Assembly: GCF_020536995.1 (NCBI RefSeq)
Contig: NC_068358.1
Location: 41,585,819 to 41,649,818, forward strand
DNA from: Dreissena polymorpha
Taxonomy: Eukaryota > Mollusca > Bivalvia > Myida > Dreissenidae
Direction: 5' to 3'
Length of the DNA: 64,000 nucleotides
This document shows positions 24,196 through 36,599 of the stretch, in pieces. The notes below the pieces were generated by a model. It was not told where the DNA came from, did not search any database, and saw nothing but the letters and a program-made list of their open reading frames with translations. The first letter of the stretch is position 1, and every line of letters starts with the position of its first letter. Made by a program: the position numbers and the translations under genes.

Positions 24196-25240
24196 CCCCT
24201 TTATGCCGCCGCATTTGTTAAAAGTATGTTAGTTTTAATGCTGAAACAAGTGTTCCATAAATATGTGTTCTTATCATTTTAGCTTGAACATATTAACAAA
24301 CTTTTCGGGTAAAACAATGTATTTCAATAAATGTTTACACTTATTAATACGCAATATTTCATTTTAATAATTTGTTTTAGGACAAAATATTTGAGCACAG
24401 AAAACTCTTTCCAAATATATTTAGCCACACATTTTTTTTAAAACTTTGTTTTATAAATGGATTGCATTTTCTGTGTGCTACTCAAACATGAACAAAGCTA
24501 TTGTTTATTGACACTAAACAGCAAATATAAACAATAATATTTACCAGTTGACAATATGGTGTATACTGCTTTAGCTTGATTTATACTTTGACGTTGTTAT
24601 TAACGTTTTGTGGAGTCATTTAACGTCGCGTCATTTGACGTAATCGGTTTAAACATAACATACTAACGTCGTGACGCGTGTGCGTTTAATCAATATGGCA
24701 ATACATATAACATGACATAAACATTAAAACTATTAAATATAATATCACTGCTTTTGAACGGAATTACCTAAGCAAGTATAGCGAGATTCTGACTGTAGTC
24801 AAACATTTGTTGTAACGATATACATAAATATTTTGCTTGTATTTTCATCCCTTTGCCAAATGTGATGTGATATCAACCAATACTAATGCACATCTTTACT
24901 GCCGGGCGCTTTGCAAGAAGGCAAGCGGTGCCGCTTGATTTTGCTGACAGTTGGGTCGGTAAACGGACGTGTCAGCGGGTACCTTGTCATATTAATGTTC
25001 AAAGAAATGGTTTTATGTTGTTAGTGATTTCATTGGATGGAAATATGCTCGTCACACAGGCAAAATACATCAATTTTATGTTAAAATCTTTACCATGCTT
25101 AACTATTAAAGGTCATAACGTTTACAAATGGGTTGTTATTATATATTTCTGTACATGTGCGGATGAATAAATCTTCGCTGAATCGCACTACATTGGCCGA
25201 GTAAAAAATTAATGGGAAACATGTTGAAAAAAACCCATAT
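24196..25240. other. No gene recognised
   Basis: AT-rich. The open frame at 24,886-25,170 (94 codons) has no recognisable domain, and I do not support it as a gene. Confidence 0.35.
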
Positions 25241-25290
25241 AAAACTAAGCATCCAGTCCTTAGTGCCACCTCGGAAGTAGGATTGGCTCA

Positions 25291-25808
25291 TTAAAGGGAT
25301 CTTTTCACGGTTTGGTAAATTGACAAAATTGAAAAAAGTTATTTCAGATTCGCAATTTTTTTATTTAGTTATGATATTTGTGAGGAAACAGTATTACTGA
25401 ACATTTACCATAGTCCAATATAGCCATTATATGTATATTTTGACGATTTGAAAACCTAAAAATTATAAAGCGTTGCAACGCGAAACGATTGAATAATTTG
25501 GAGAGTTCTGTTGTTGTCGTTTAAATTTTCGAAACTACGAAGATTGCTTACATAAGGTATTAAATACTTTAAATGTGTATATCCGGCGGAATAGCCGAGA
25601 GGGCTAATGCGTTTTTACTTCAGACTAACTCCAGGACTCCGGGGGTCACTGGATCGAGCCCTAGTACCGGCCACTTTTTTTTCCTTTTTTAAATTTTATT
25701 CTTGATTTTTTACTGGAGCTTTTAAGATCCAATGTTTACATTTATCAATATAAAGCATTTAATGACAAACTTCAAAATATGCCAAAATCTGTGAAAAGAC
25801 CACTTTAA
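25291..25808 (+). mobile_element. TTAA-flanked inverted-repeat element with tRNA-like core
   Basis: Boundaries TTAA|AGGGATCTTTTCAC and GTGAAAAGACCACT|TTAA give inverted ends and a TTAA duplication, as in piggyBac- or Kolobok-type non-autonomous elements. The middle carries a tRNA-like segment. The copy at 63,190-63,706 is the same size. A shortened copy is at 40,399-40,752 and a left-end fragment at 44,129-44,283. Confidence 0.8.
25582..25674 (+). other. tRNA-like segment inside the TTAA element
   Basis: An A-box-like TAGCCGAGAGGGCTAATGCG and a B-box-like GGATCGAGCCC are spaced about as in a tRNA with a long variable arm. The ends TCCGGC / GCCGG can pair loosely. The B box departs from GGTTCGA and the arm pairing is imperfect, so I read it as a pol III promoter relic and not a working tRNA gene. 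Confidence 0.55.
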
Positions 25809-25859
25809 TCAATGCATCGCAAAAAAAGGAGGTGGCGCCCGTGATTAACGGCCGTGCTT

Positions 25860-26157
25860 TGGCTAACACGTTATTGTGACTTGTTATAGGCATTCAATAA
25901 TGAGTCAACAGCCGTCAAATAAATGTTTTTGCTACCTTCATCGTTTTACGCTTCTTACTCACTTCAAATATTAAGAACATATAGTGTGCACCAACAAAAA
26001 AATACATGTAACGCTATTGTCATAAGAATAAAAGACAGGTATTGTTAAAATGCATGTTGTTTGTTTGTTTTATAAGCTATTCGCCAAAAAAAATCATCAA
26101 TGGTTATGTTATAATTTCCATGTTTTAAGAAATACACTGACTTACTCCTACTAAGAG
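25860..26157. repeat. Unit 2 start, matching 8,260-8,500
   Basis: TTATTGTGAC, ACTCACTT.AAATAT.AAGAACATAT.GTGTGCACCAAC and AAAATGCATG blocks match unit 1 in order. No gene. Confidence 0.6.
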
Positions 26158-26335
26158 CTGGACGACACTTTCCGCTTTTATGGTATTTTTCGTTTAATGG
26201 AAGTCCCTTCTTATCGAAAATCTTGTTGAGCGGAAAGTGTCGTCCCTGATTAGCCTGTGCGGACTGCACAGGCTAATCTGGGACGAAACTTTACGCACAT
26301 GCATTATGCCAAGTTTTCTCAGAACGCGACTCATA
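26158..26335 (-). mobile_element. Short hairpin element, CGACACTTTCCGC family, opposite orientation
   Basis: Inverse copy of 10,123-10,315: GGACGACACTTTCCGC, the CCCTGATTAGCCTGTGC hairpin, then CTTTACGCACATGCAT and TTTTCTCAGAAC. Its flanks differ from the unit-1 copy, so the two insertions are independent. Confidence 0.7.
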
Positions 26336-26721
26336 TGAAAAATATCTACGGCCTTTAACCGCGAATACTGGCACGTGTGAAGAATGATTATCGCGTCTAG
26401 ACCTTTATTGGCATAATACCGCTTTCTCTCACGAGACGAGCGTAACGCCATGAACAACATTCATTTGAAAGAGTTTTATGACATGGTATTTCTTTTTCCT
26501 TACAAATAAGTTAAGTGTTGACGATTCAATCATCGACACAATCATTAAATTTAATGGTGAATTTAAAAAATGTATTTAATCGTATTTTACAAAAGCACAC
26601 GTGCTAATAATTCAAATCTGTACATCATACCGTCAGATGTTCACCGAGAAGGTCTTGTGTACCTGTTAATCAGTTTTATAAAACAAGTCGGCGTTACAAC
26701 TCGTTACCATAAGATAAGCTC

Positions 26722-26722
26722 G

Positions 26723-26753
<31 letters not shown>

Positions 26754-26757
26754 GGGG
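26722..26757. repeat. (GT)n followed by a 21-bp G run
   Basis: Alternating GT passes into an unbroken G run. Other G runs of 12-20 bp occur at 6,291, 38,351, 38,396 and 45,416. Confidence 0.9.
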
Positions 26758-26986
26758 CTAGTTGCTCAAATGGTGAACTGATATGAAATTTTGAATATTT
26801 TTATTATAAATTAACTTTTAGAACTGATATGATTGCACAATAACAGGTATTAACAAATGTTACATAAGCATAAAGCTTATCATATTATTTTCATTTATGA
26901 GGTACATGTTGCTAGATTTAATAGCTGGCCGTTATTGTTTTTAGAAAATGGTCCTCCTGGGTCTGTATGTAAATATTTACAATATG

Positions 26987-27214
26987 AACCCATTTATGCC
27001 TAGTGGACTCTCTCATCCTTTTAAATTTGATCAATTTATTTCCAAAATTAGGAATATCTAGTATATTTATTTCTATATTTAGAATATTTCTTACAGAAAT
27101 CCCTTTAACCAAACAGCGCAGACCCTGATGAAACGCCGCATCATGCGGCGTCTCATCAGGGTCTTCGCTGTTTGCCAAGGCCTTTTTTCTAGACGCAAGG
27201 CATAAATGGGTTAA
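26987..27214 (+). mobile_element. Inverted-repeat element, AACCCATTTATGCCTAG ends, second full copy
   Basis: Begins AACCCATTTATGCCTAG and ends GGCATAAATGGGTTAA, with the same internal hairpin (ACGCCGCATCATGCGGCGT) as the copy at 13,768. Non-coding. Confidence 0.85.
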
Positions 27215-27519
27215 CGAAACAGTAAAACTGGGAAAATTTTGATGTAACCAAACAACAAAGACTGAAATACGTGATTAAACAATGATAAACAGCGACCTTT
27301 CAGGGCGAGATTTTACATGTAAAACTCCTGATTTAGTCCTTTAAGGCAAACCCATGTGAAGTTCTATATGTTTAAGGTTACAAAGACGAATGTTCATTTT
27401 AAGTTCACTAGCCGTAATTATACTTATAATTGAATGGTTAAAATTCTTAAAGCACTTTTCCATTCATAACGATAGCTTTAATATGACAACATGTTATGGT
27501 CTTCAGAGGTATACCGATG

Positions 27520-27945
27520 GTGATAATAATCAAAGCGCTGAAGGCACTGTTGGTGTTCGCTGTTGTAAAATGTCGTCCTTGATTAGCTTGTGCGCATTGT
27601 ACAGGCTAATCAGTATGCACAGGCTAATCTTATATGACATGCATTAAGCCCCGTTTTCCTTGGAACCAGCCAATATGAAAAGATTTCAATAATTAACACT
27701 AGACTGGCCAATCTCGTCTTACAAGCTGTTAAACACTATTAGTCATATAAACCCTCTGCAGTGTACCTGTGGTTAACTATAAACAGGCAAATGTGGTGGT
27801 TATCTTTCCTAGACGCTCTATATAGCATTTGTCGTCTGCTGCAATAGGCAGTGGTTGTCTTTCCATACCGTACCTAAGGCTTCTATGCACATACTGATTT
27901 GCAAAATATGGTCTGTATTATTAGTGTGAGCTACACTCACACTAA
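27520..27945. repeat. Displaced copy of the 39,755-41,440 block
   Basis: AATCAAAGCGCTGAAGGCACTG, the GATTAGCTTGTGCGCATTG hairpin remnant, CAGCCAATATG, ACAAGCTGTTAAACACTATT and TATAAACAGGCA follow in the same order as at 39,757-41,420. The later copy contains an additional SINE-like insertion. Confidence 0.7.
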
Positions 27946-30900
27946 AAACTAAATAATTTGCAAATGATCATTGTGCTGATGTGAGTCAAATATTCGTGTC
28001 AGATAACCAATGTATGTATACAGGAAAGTATAGGGTTTCCCCCCGCAAAGATCAGCTGATTCTCTGTGAAGTGCACAGATACACACAAGCCTTGAAATTC
28101 GGTCACGTCAAACGTGGCGTTTTGCCAATGTCAATATTGTAAGCTTTATAACTGCAAATAGGCAGTTTCAAAAGCATTTCAGTGTACAGTTTTGTCATTA
28201 TAATTTATATTAATGTTTGACCAAGAAAGTGATGCACAATTACATGATAAACAAGACGCTTTAAAACCCCAGGTATCAAACATCAACAGACAGAACGCGC
28301 AACTGTTGTTAAAAGTCTGACGCAACAGCAGCTATTATTGCGTGTTATAATAAATAATAATCTTTGCGTGTGGATAAATCGATTAGCCATTGTTGAAATC
28401 ATAGTACTTCCTAAGCGTATGTAAATATTTGAGGTGTCCATGTTTACGGGTTACGTGAAAGCATGTAGGAGATTCTATTGTTAGGGATGTCTGCGGGAGT
28501 AAGATAACGGATAAATTATAAAAAATGTTTAGTGGTCTACTGTTACATTTAATTTAATCATTATATAATTTACTCTTATCTAACTCATTTTATTTTTAAT
28601 CATATATATCTTTAAATTACTTGATATACACTATTAAATCAAATGTTAAATGTTATTTTGTTCCATGTTTAAACATTTCATTGTAAACGCTACTCGGTAA
28701 AAATTAGTAGGATAGATAATCTGCATGTCGGCTTTTGTGCTTGCATAACAAAATGTTTACTGAGTGGAATAGTTTTGAAGAGCCTTTTAATTAAGTGCAT
28801 ACGTCGCTACCGATTGGTTGATTATATTGTGATGTATAAGTCGCCGTCTTTGTGTATACATACGACTCGACTTGTTTTCTATATCCGGCATTGAACTCAT
28901 TATCTCTAAAAATGAATGTTATTCATAATAGAAAGCGTAAACTATAATGCGATCAGACAGTTGATTAAAGCACTAGTTAATCTGACCGAAATATCGTCCA
29001 AAGTGTATCCGACAACTGGTGTGAATTGTCGATGTTTAGAAGTCTGACGCAACGCTTGTAAACGAAAAACGTCTGTAAAATAAACTAGCAAAGTTTAGAA
29101 AGAAATAACACACGATCATGTCCCCGTTATCTGAAGACACTATTATTGGTATTGTTGTTTAAGAACTTAAATAAGCAACTTATAATAAAAGCGAGAATAT
29201 GAAAGTAAACCGCGTTTCAATATGTTACTTGATCTTTTATTCTACAGCTAAAAATTCAAACGGGCTAGGCAGTTAAAGTAGCGACAATTTCCTACATGAT
29301 TATGTTACAGTTTCGTCGGGACGTATTCATAATAAGTAAACATTTTAAGCATACATATAGACACGCATTAAAAAGTTCAAGTTTGATGAATCATTGTGCA
29401 GGTACTTTCCCATGTTTGAATTTTCGTGTTTACATTAGTAGATGTTCTATAAGTTAACGTTTGCATGTTTTATTCATTTGGTATCGTCTCGAAGTATTAA
29501 AAGACAAACACTATGAATTTGATGCTAAAACAACAGACACATTTCTTGTAAAAATTACATCAATCCGTTTACTAAACACATCCCGTATATAAATGTCTAT
29601 ATATGTTTGGTAAAATTTTGAGTTTAAAATTTCCAGACTTTGAAAAAAACATTTTGTGTCATAGAAGATTGAATCTTGAAACAAGATCGATTGAGCAGAT
29701 CTGATCGATCATCTTGATGTTTTTTAATTGTTTTTGTCGTTTGCATGCTCACTGTATGCGTTCGCAATACTAACATATCATACTATCTTTAGATCGCGAA
29801 TATGTCGATTTACGTCGAACGGCAGTTTTGAAAGATAAGCTGGTTTTTCACAGCATGTTTAAATGGCGCCAGTTTCATTATATGAAACAAAGATCTATCA
29901 AGGTCCATGACATTTGCTAGGAATTAAGAAATCGCCACAGGTCCAAACTAGGGCGTGTAACATAACAATAATCATGTTTGAGTCAAAAGTTATTGACTTG
30001 TGGTCCTTCGTATTGTTTTGGTCACCATGTTGGATTTAACATATAAACCTGTTTTCGTTGCTCCCTGAAACCTAGATATAGACACCCAAATCATCACATT
30101 TGATTGGAAAGTTACATAGTTACGATCGTTAATAAATATGACATGCTTATATAATGACTTAAAACAACTATGCTATTTTTAATATGCTTCCAGTAGGCAC
30201 GTATATCATTGTATATGACATTACTTTTTTATTTTTTTTTAACGAAACAAGAAAATGGTTAAAACCTTGCTTGATTCCGCAAGATCAATATTTATATTCT
30301 AAAGTGCTTACTTGATATTAATTTTTTTTTTTAAGTTTAATACATTTTTTGTCAATCAATTTCCATAAAATTGACAGAAATAATTATAATTTGTAATTAT
30401 GTTTTGAATTATTCTTGGTCCAAATTTCAACAAAATCCGCTCACAAATAAGGGAACTTAAATGTATGTAATACGTGTTGCGTTAAAAAAGTCTCCTAGTG
30501 AATATTTTCTGAAACTAATGCACATTCTGGTCCATTGTAGACTCGTTTTTGTTTATATTTATAATTTTTTTAATGATACGTCACAATGTACATTAATCAT
30601 TAGATATGGACCGTGTTACATGAAGTTCTATTTGTTGTTTGTTGATACCGACATTGAATTCTTCATTGTGCACCCTTTGTTTCTTCCTACGTACAACTTA
30701 TGTAGTTATTTGTGCATGACTTTGTCCGAAATACCAAGCTTGTGGCGTGCGCATTTCAGTTTCGATAAAACATCCATATTATTAAGAAACATTTACTCAA
30801 TAAATGTATTCGAGTAAATTTTTATAAACAAACTAAAACAAATCATGACGTGCAGAAAATTCATTTAATATATTGCATTATTGGCGGCTTCTTTCATCAA

Positions 30901-32330
30901 TTGTAGCCATAGCATCCCATTTTCTGTAAATGCACTTCAACGCATACTTGTAGGTTATTATTGCCCCATTTAAGTCTCCTCTCTATTAAACATATTGTTA
31001 CGGAGGTAACCGTATTGCTTTTTTTCTAGTACGCTATGCTTAAAAAAGCAACAAAGTGTGTGTACTACATGCGTCCTAGTTGTAAAAGCAGTCACAGTTG
31101 CTTGAACTCGAACATTCGGTTAGATGTAGAACCCACGATTGGAAAGTATGATAACGGCACTGAATTATTGACTTGTACATGCAAAATAACATTTTGTACT
31201 ATTAACACTGTATATGTTTTAGCATTGTTTCTAACCATATCTCGACCGGAAGCAAATCTAACCATACATCATGTTTGATCATTCATTAATAGAATTCATC
31301 GATTTATCATTTAAAATGTTATGTGATATTTAACAAATTTCACGAGTAAAATTGCTGCACCGTTATCATTTTAATATAGATGTTTTAGTTGATAAAACGT
31401 AGTGGATGTCCCTTTCACCCATTGGCAACACAAATACAAGTTGAGGGTTTCGTAAACGTGACTTTACAGTCAATAAAATAAACTATAAATTACAATATTA
31501 TGAGCTGCGGATAAAAATACACATGCACTGCAGTATGTTTTTACTGCGTGCGCGAGTTTTACAAAGGTAATTCAACCTTATAAACACGGCCCAAAAAACT
31601 ATAATATGTTCCAGGTTGCAATTTATGGAGTAAAATATTAAGCAAACTACTTAATATTTTAGTGACTCATTCGCATTAGAGTCTAGATGTAAAAAGTGGG
31701 ATTTATGCATGTGTTTATGTATTTATGACTGATTAGTTTGGTGTATGATATTAAAAGCTCAAATGACCAATTACTTAAAAAAATAATTTGACGAAAAGCA
31801 TTTCTATGGATAACTGAATGACCAACCAAATTGCAGGAAAAAAAAACACATGCATCCTACAGCAACACGCTGCTACTGTTTCGTCATCAAGATATATTGT
31901 CATAATCATCTCATCCGTCACCGGTTTATTATTAACATTACCAGCTGTATATGCACGATATATATTTGCAGAACACCTTCATTATGATAGCATTTATCAC
32001 ATGTTACAAATCGATAATTCAGGCCGCACTTTATCATGACCGTTTTTTTTAAACAAAAATCATTACGCTGCAAAATTACCAATTCTACGAAAAGGTCGTC
32101 AGCGTGATGTAAGGAATGAGTCATCCGGTTCGGAGAATTATGCCTAAGCAATTTTATACGGCGACACTTGCATCAGTGAAAACTAATGCATTATTCTTTA
32201 TCGACGTAATTAAGGTGACATATTTGTACACAATTCAATTTTATTTAAATCTATATGCGTGCCCTTAGCATCACAACGGATATAATGTTAAATTGACCGT
32301 CGAGTGAAAAAAACAACTGCATACCAAATA
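27945..32330. repeat. Unit 2, copy A of a segment shared with unit 3
   Basis: From 27,950 to about 30,330 it runs parallel to 53,035-55,560 (for example AGATCAGCTGATTCTCTGT and TCTGACGCAACGCTTGTAAAC). From about 29,580 it also parallels copy B (33,906 onward). The 31,900-32,330 end matches 35,930-36,160 and 56,680-56,870. I see no coding region. Open frames at 30,461-30,817 and 31,036-31,278 lack family patterns. Confidence 0.75.
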
Positions 32331-32383
32331 GCAAAAATCAATGTCTTTTTTTTTAATGGAACCCTGAATACAATGGATTCATT

Positions 32384-32875
32384 GGCAATATCCCCTCTTT
32401 TCATACATATTGTCATTTATATATACAGGGCAATATCCCCTCCTTTCATACCTATTGCCATTTATATATACAGGGGCGATATCCCCTCCTTTCATACATA
32501 TTGTCATTTATATATACAGGGGCGATATCCCCTCCTTTCATACATATTGTCATTTATAAATACAGGGGCGATATCCCCTCCTTTCATACCTATTGTCATT
32601 TATATATACAGGGGCTATATCCCCTCCCTTCATACCTATTGTCATTTATATATACAGGGGCTATATCCTCTCCTTTTATACCTATTGTCATTTATATACA
32701 GGGGCGATATCCCCTCCTTTCATACCTATTGTCATTTATATATGCAGGGGTCATATCCCGTCCTTTCATACCTATTGTCATTTATATATACAGGGGTGAT
32801 ATGCCCTCCTTTCATACCTATTTGTGATTTATATATGCAGGGGCGATATCCACTCCTTTCACAGTCATTATCATT
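32384..32875. repeat. 46-bp minisatellite, about ten copies
   Basis: The unit is GGGGCGATATCCCCTCC, then TTTCATACCTATTGTCAT, then TTATATATACA, with period 46 bp. The GGGG..ATATCCCC part is nearly self-complementary. Because 46 is not a multiple of three, the same stop-free unit is read in all three plus-strand frames in turn, giving overlapping open frames (up to 210 codons). No independent coding evidence. Confidence 0.9.
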
Positions 32876-33192
32876 TCATGCTGGTGGTCATTCTGCACCT
32901 TGGTCTGGCTGGATGAAATTGGCAATGCGTCTATGAAAATCGCTATAATGCGTGCTTACTCATTTTGAATATTTATTAAATGTATTCATTTATCAGTTTA
33001 AACGTCGTAGCATGTGTTTCAGATTAAATAAAGCAACAAGAGGATTTTTATACAAATGAACGGCGAAATCGAATAACATTGCCCACTTCAAATACATGTG
33101 TCAACGATGTCACATTATAAGGCGAAGCAATATATCACAGCCTTTGAGGACGGGCCTCAAATTCTATTTATAGATGTGTTGAAAAAATTGTC

Positions 33193-33645
33193 CTAGATAC
33201 ATCCTCGGCTGTCACATGTCACTTGCACATTGATGCTATGGAAGTTTTTCCGGCTAACATTGTCTCTACCAGCAGGGGAGCCTGGAGACAGTATGCAGAC
33301 ATGTGTGCCATCAATGCACCCTATAACGCAGGGAAAACCATGCATATTGTAAAAGGCATGTTGTTCCCTCCGTACGACTTCAGCTGTCATTGGAAATGTG
33401 ATGAACCGATTTTTGAGGGAGCACAGCTGGCTGACAACGGAGTTTACCACTCTGGAAACAGTACCTTTATCTACACAGAAAGTGTCTCCCACGGTATGCA
33501 TGAAGTTTCCTGATGCCAGGTACCTTAATGTTATCAATACCTGTTGCTTGACAGAAAGTGCGTTGGAACGCTTTGTCGATCTTTCGATATTTCCACCAAT
33601 TAAATCACAAATTCTATCGATATCGACTCCGCATTTCATCGTCAT
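33193..33645 (-). pseudogene. HARBI1-like transposase, N-terminal half
   Basis: A 150-codon open frame. It has a helix-turn-helix region (LITLRYLASGNFMHTVGDTF then VDKGTVSRVVNSV) and the first catalytic block VIGCIDGTHVCILSPG, whose Asp is the first acidic residue of the DDE triad of PIF/Harbinger nucleases. KNFHSINVQVTCD, the next conserved block, follows, and then the frame ends. The second Asp block (usually ARWPGS.HDS) and the Glu block are absent, so it cannot cut DNA. Family assignment is strong from the GCIDGTH and FHSINVQ motifs. Confidence 0.8.
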
Positions 33646-33905
33646 TTAACTCAACATTCAAAGAATGTTGGCGATTCTTACGTGGATTACGATGCAAATA
33701 AAATTCGGCCATTTTGTTTGTTTACATGGATAAATTTTAACGAACCTTTAGATCGGGGATAAATTTATCCAGACAAAACGCTGGATAAATTTAACCAACA
33801 TGATGCAACAAAACTTGCCCAAAAAATTAACCCTGGGTTAAATTTATCCGACATTTATCCCAGGGTTAAAATTTACCTAGGTTTCGAACAACTGAGTCCT
33901 GGCCG
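33193..33905 (-). mobile_element. 5' part of a PIF/Harbinger DNA transposon
   Basis: Contains the transposase fragment below plus about 260 bp of element end. Toward 33,905 the end holds a strong inverted pair, TTAACCCTGGGTTAA and ATCCCAGGGTTAA. Copy B of the duplicated segment begins directly after 33,905. The other end and the C-terminal half of the transposase are missing. Confidence 0.65.
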
Positions 33906-36550
33906 TATATAACTGTTTACTTATGTTTGGTAAAGTTTGGTAACATTTTTAGTTTAAAATTTCCAGACTTTGAAAGAGACATTTGGGGTCATGGCAGATG
34001 AGTCTTGAAACAAGATCTTGAGCCAATCTGATCTATCATATTGATGTTTTTTAAGTCGTTTGCGTTTGCCATACTTACATCATCACACTATCTTTAGATC
34101 GCGAATATGTCGATTTACGTCGAACGGCAGTTATGAAAAGAAAAGCTGTGTTTTACATACATGTCATGTTAAAATGGCACCAGTTTCATTATATGAACAC
34201 AAAGATCATGATATTTGCTAGGAATTAAGAAATCGCCGCATGTCCAAACTAGGGCGTTTAACATAACAATAATCATGTTGAAGTCAAAAGTTTTTGACTT
34301 GTGGTCCTACTCCTTAGTATTATTTTGGTCGCCATGTTGGATTTCTGTGTTCCATATAAACCTGTTTTCGTTGCTCCCCGAAACCTAGGTATAGACACCC
34401 AAATCATCACATTTGATTGGCTAGTTACATAGAACTTACGATGATTTATAAATTATGGCGGCCATCTTTAAAAAAACTTTTCGTACGTCCGATTTTGATT
34501 AACTTTTGTTATAAAGTACATTCGAACAAACACGGATCAGGTAAAATATACTTTGTAGCATTTTTTGTTGGTTGATTGGGTATTTTTGATATAGTGACCC
34601 GAATAGTAATGGGTATTGGGTATTTCAATACTGAGCAAATGTCCAGCTGGGCAGATAGACAGTAATACGAGAGTTATACATATTATATGGATACATCATA
34701 TATAATATATGTGCATGCATATGATATGCTTATAATATGACTTAAAAACATGTTATTTATAATATGCTTCCAGTAGGCACGTATATCATTGTATATGACA
34801 TTACTTTTTGATTGTTTTTTTTACAACGAAAAAATAAAATGTTAAAAACTTGCTTGATTTCACAAGAGCAATATTTATATTCAAAAGTGCTCACTTGAAT
34901 GGTCTTGCACATCCTTAAAGTCAGAAAATGTGATATCTTGGCTTTTCATATTCATCAATTATCATATAATGATCAGCCAATTTCAATCAAATTCAACACT
35001 AAACTTGATATTTGACTCTCTTCGGATGAGATGTAGTGACTCAGTACACATAACCTCATCATTATGTTACTTTACAATACGTATTATATATTTCATACGA
35101 TTTGTTAAGATATTAAACGAATGAAGCGAATAAAACAGGGTCACAAATGTTAAGGCTGGTCGCTGACTAAACAAGGATGTGCAAGAATTTCTTGGAATTT
35201 GATGGAGTTCAGATAATAATACTGCACACCTTTAAACTTGTTTTATCAGGATAATAAAACGCATTCAAAAAACACGATCGGTAAGTTTCTAAGTATATGG
35301 CGTATGCACTTTGGCCGTAATGATTGCATTCAAAGGTGGTTAGCGTGTGGCTATGATAATAATTAGAAAAAACAACAACATCATTTTGAATGAAAAACAA
35401 TCAAATTATAACAAAAAATCAAATTCTCTGAAAAACAATTTCGCTATAAAATATATATGACAAGGTATTCAACTAAAAATGACACGAAAACAGGCCCATC
35501 GCTTGAAATAGCCTTTACTTTATAAATTGTGCAGCGATGTTCACGAACTTGGTCTTATTACACGCAGAAAATGAATTTCCTTTCTGGAAATGTACACATA
35601 TTGCAATATTTTTACAAATTCGTCGATCTGACCCGATTTAAGACTGAAATTAGTCCGAGTTCATTGAAATTGCTGCACACTTGATGAAGTAATTTACTCA
35701 GAGTAATGACTATTCAAAGCGATGAGATTTAGAGCGACATATTCCCCCTAGACTTCCTTTCAACGATAACTACCATAAAAGCAGAATCCCTGATTGGCTT
35801 GTGCGGACTGAACAGGCTATTGTGGGATGTGCCCGGATTTCACAGAGCGCCGCTTATATGAAAAGGCCGCACTCTATCATTTCCAGTTTTATTAACAAAA
35901 ACCATTACAATGCAACATTACCAATGCTACGAACAGGTCATCAGCGTGATGTAAGGAATGAGTTATCCGGTTCGGATAATAATGCCTACGCAATTTCATG
36001 CAACGACTCTTGCATTAGTGAAAACTCATGCATTATTCTTTATCGACGAAATTAAGGTGATACATTTGTACAAAATTCAAGTTGATTGAAGTATATATGC
36101 GTGCTGTTAGCATCACTACAGATGTTTAATTACCGTCGAGTGAAAAAACTATACCGACTAGTCACGCTACAAATAAATATGAACATCGTTATACGTATTG
36201 AATTAATTATTTCGCAATATTTGGCTGAACAGTCTTGTTTACAGTCAGAGAAATGTCGCAAAACAGTATCAGCGTTGAATATATATATATGTATATCATC
36301 TGATGACAAGTGAGTCACTGCCGATAGTCGAACGCAGGCTGTTGCACCGAAGGCTTGTATAGTTATCATGAAGTGTGTAGATACAAGTTGCACAATGAAT
36401 ATGAACCTGTCCTTCTTAAACTACAGAGCTGACTTGTACATAGAGACACATTAAACTTATGGTTGAACGTGAGCTTTAATTCTAAAGACAAATCTTTTTA
36501 CAGTAATTATAATGCTTATCATTTGAAAAAAAGCACTCTGAAAAAAAGCA
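33906..36550. repeat. Unit 2, copy B, overlapping in content with copy A and unit 3
   Basis: CCGTATATAA...TATGTTTGGTAAA and AATATGTCGATTTACGTCGAACGGCAG recur at 29,585-29,825 and 54,597-54,795. The 35,930-36,350 part matches 32,095-32,330 and 56,665-57,190. No gene is supported. Confidence 0.75.
35330..35735. mobile_element. Palindromic CAAAGGTGGTTAGCG element, short form
   Basis: Starts CAAAGGTGGTTAGCGTGTGG and contains an inverted pair (CATCGCTTGAAATAGCC...TTGTGCAGCGATG against TGCTGCACACTTGATG...CAAAGCGATG). The same form is at 56,044-56,430 in unit 3, so this insertion predates the duplication. A longer form lies in the receptor gene at 46,701. Confidence 0.6.
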
Positions 36551-36599
36551 TGAAGCACTCTGTTATAAATACCAACAGGTAATATCGCATTTCCTTATT

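Larger units (their letters stand above)
25240..25858. mobile_element. Terminal part of the GGTGGCGCCCGTGATTAACG element
   Basis: The right end (GGAGGTGGCGCCCGTGATTA followed by ACGGCCGT, 25,830-25,856) and the preceding GCCACCTCGGAAG...GGCTCATT block match the right end of the element at 50,928-52,391. It is split by the TTAA element at 25,291-25,808. The matching left end was not found, so this may be a solo end. Confidence 0.6.

Noticed and set aside
25582-25674. Functional tRNA gene
   Set aside because: B box deviates, arm pairing is poor, and the segment is always inside the TTAA element, so it is a tRNA-like part of a repeat. The better-looking version at 63,481 has the same context.
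33223-33649. Plus-strand open frames opposite the Harbinger fragment
   Set aside because: Only the minus strand shows the conserved GCIDGTH and FHSINVQ blocks; the plus frames are shadows.
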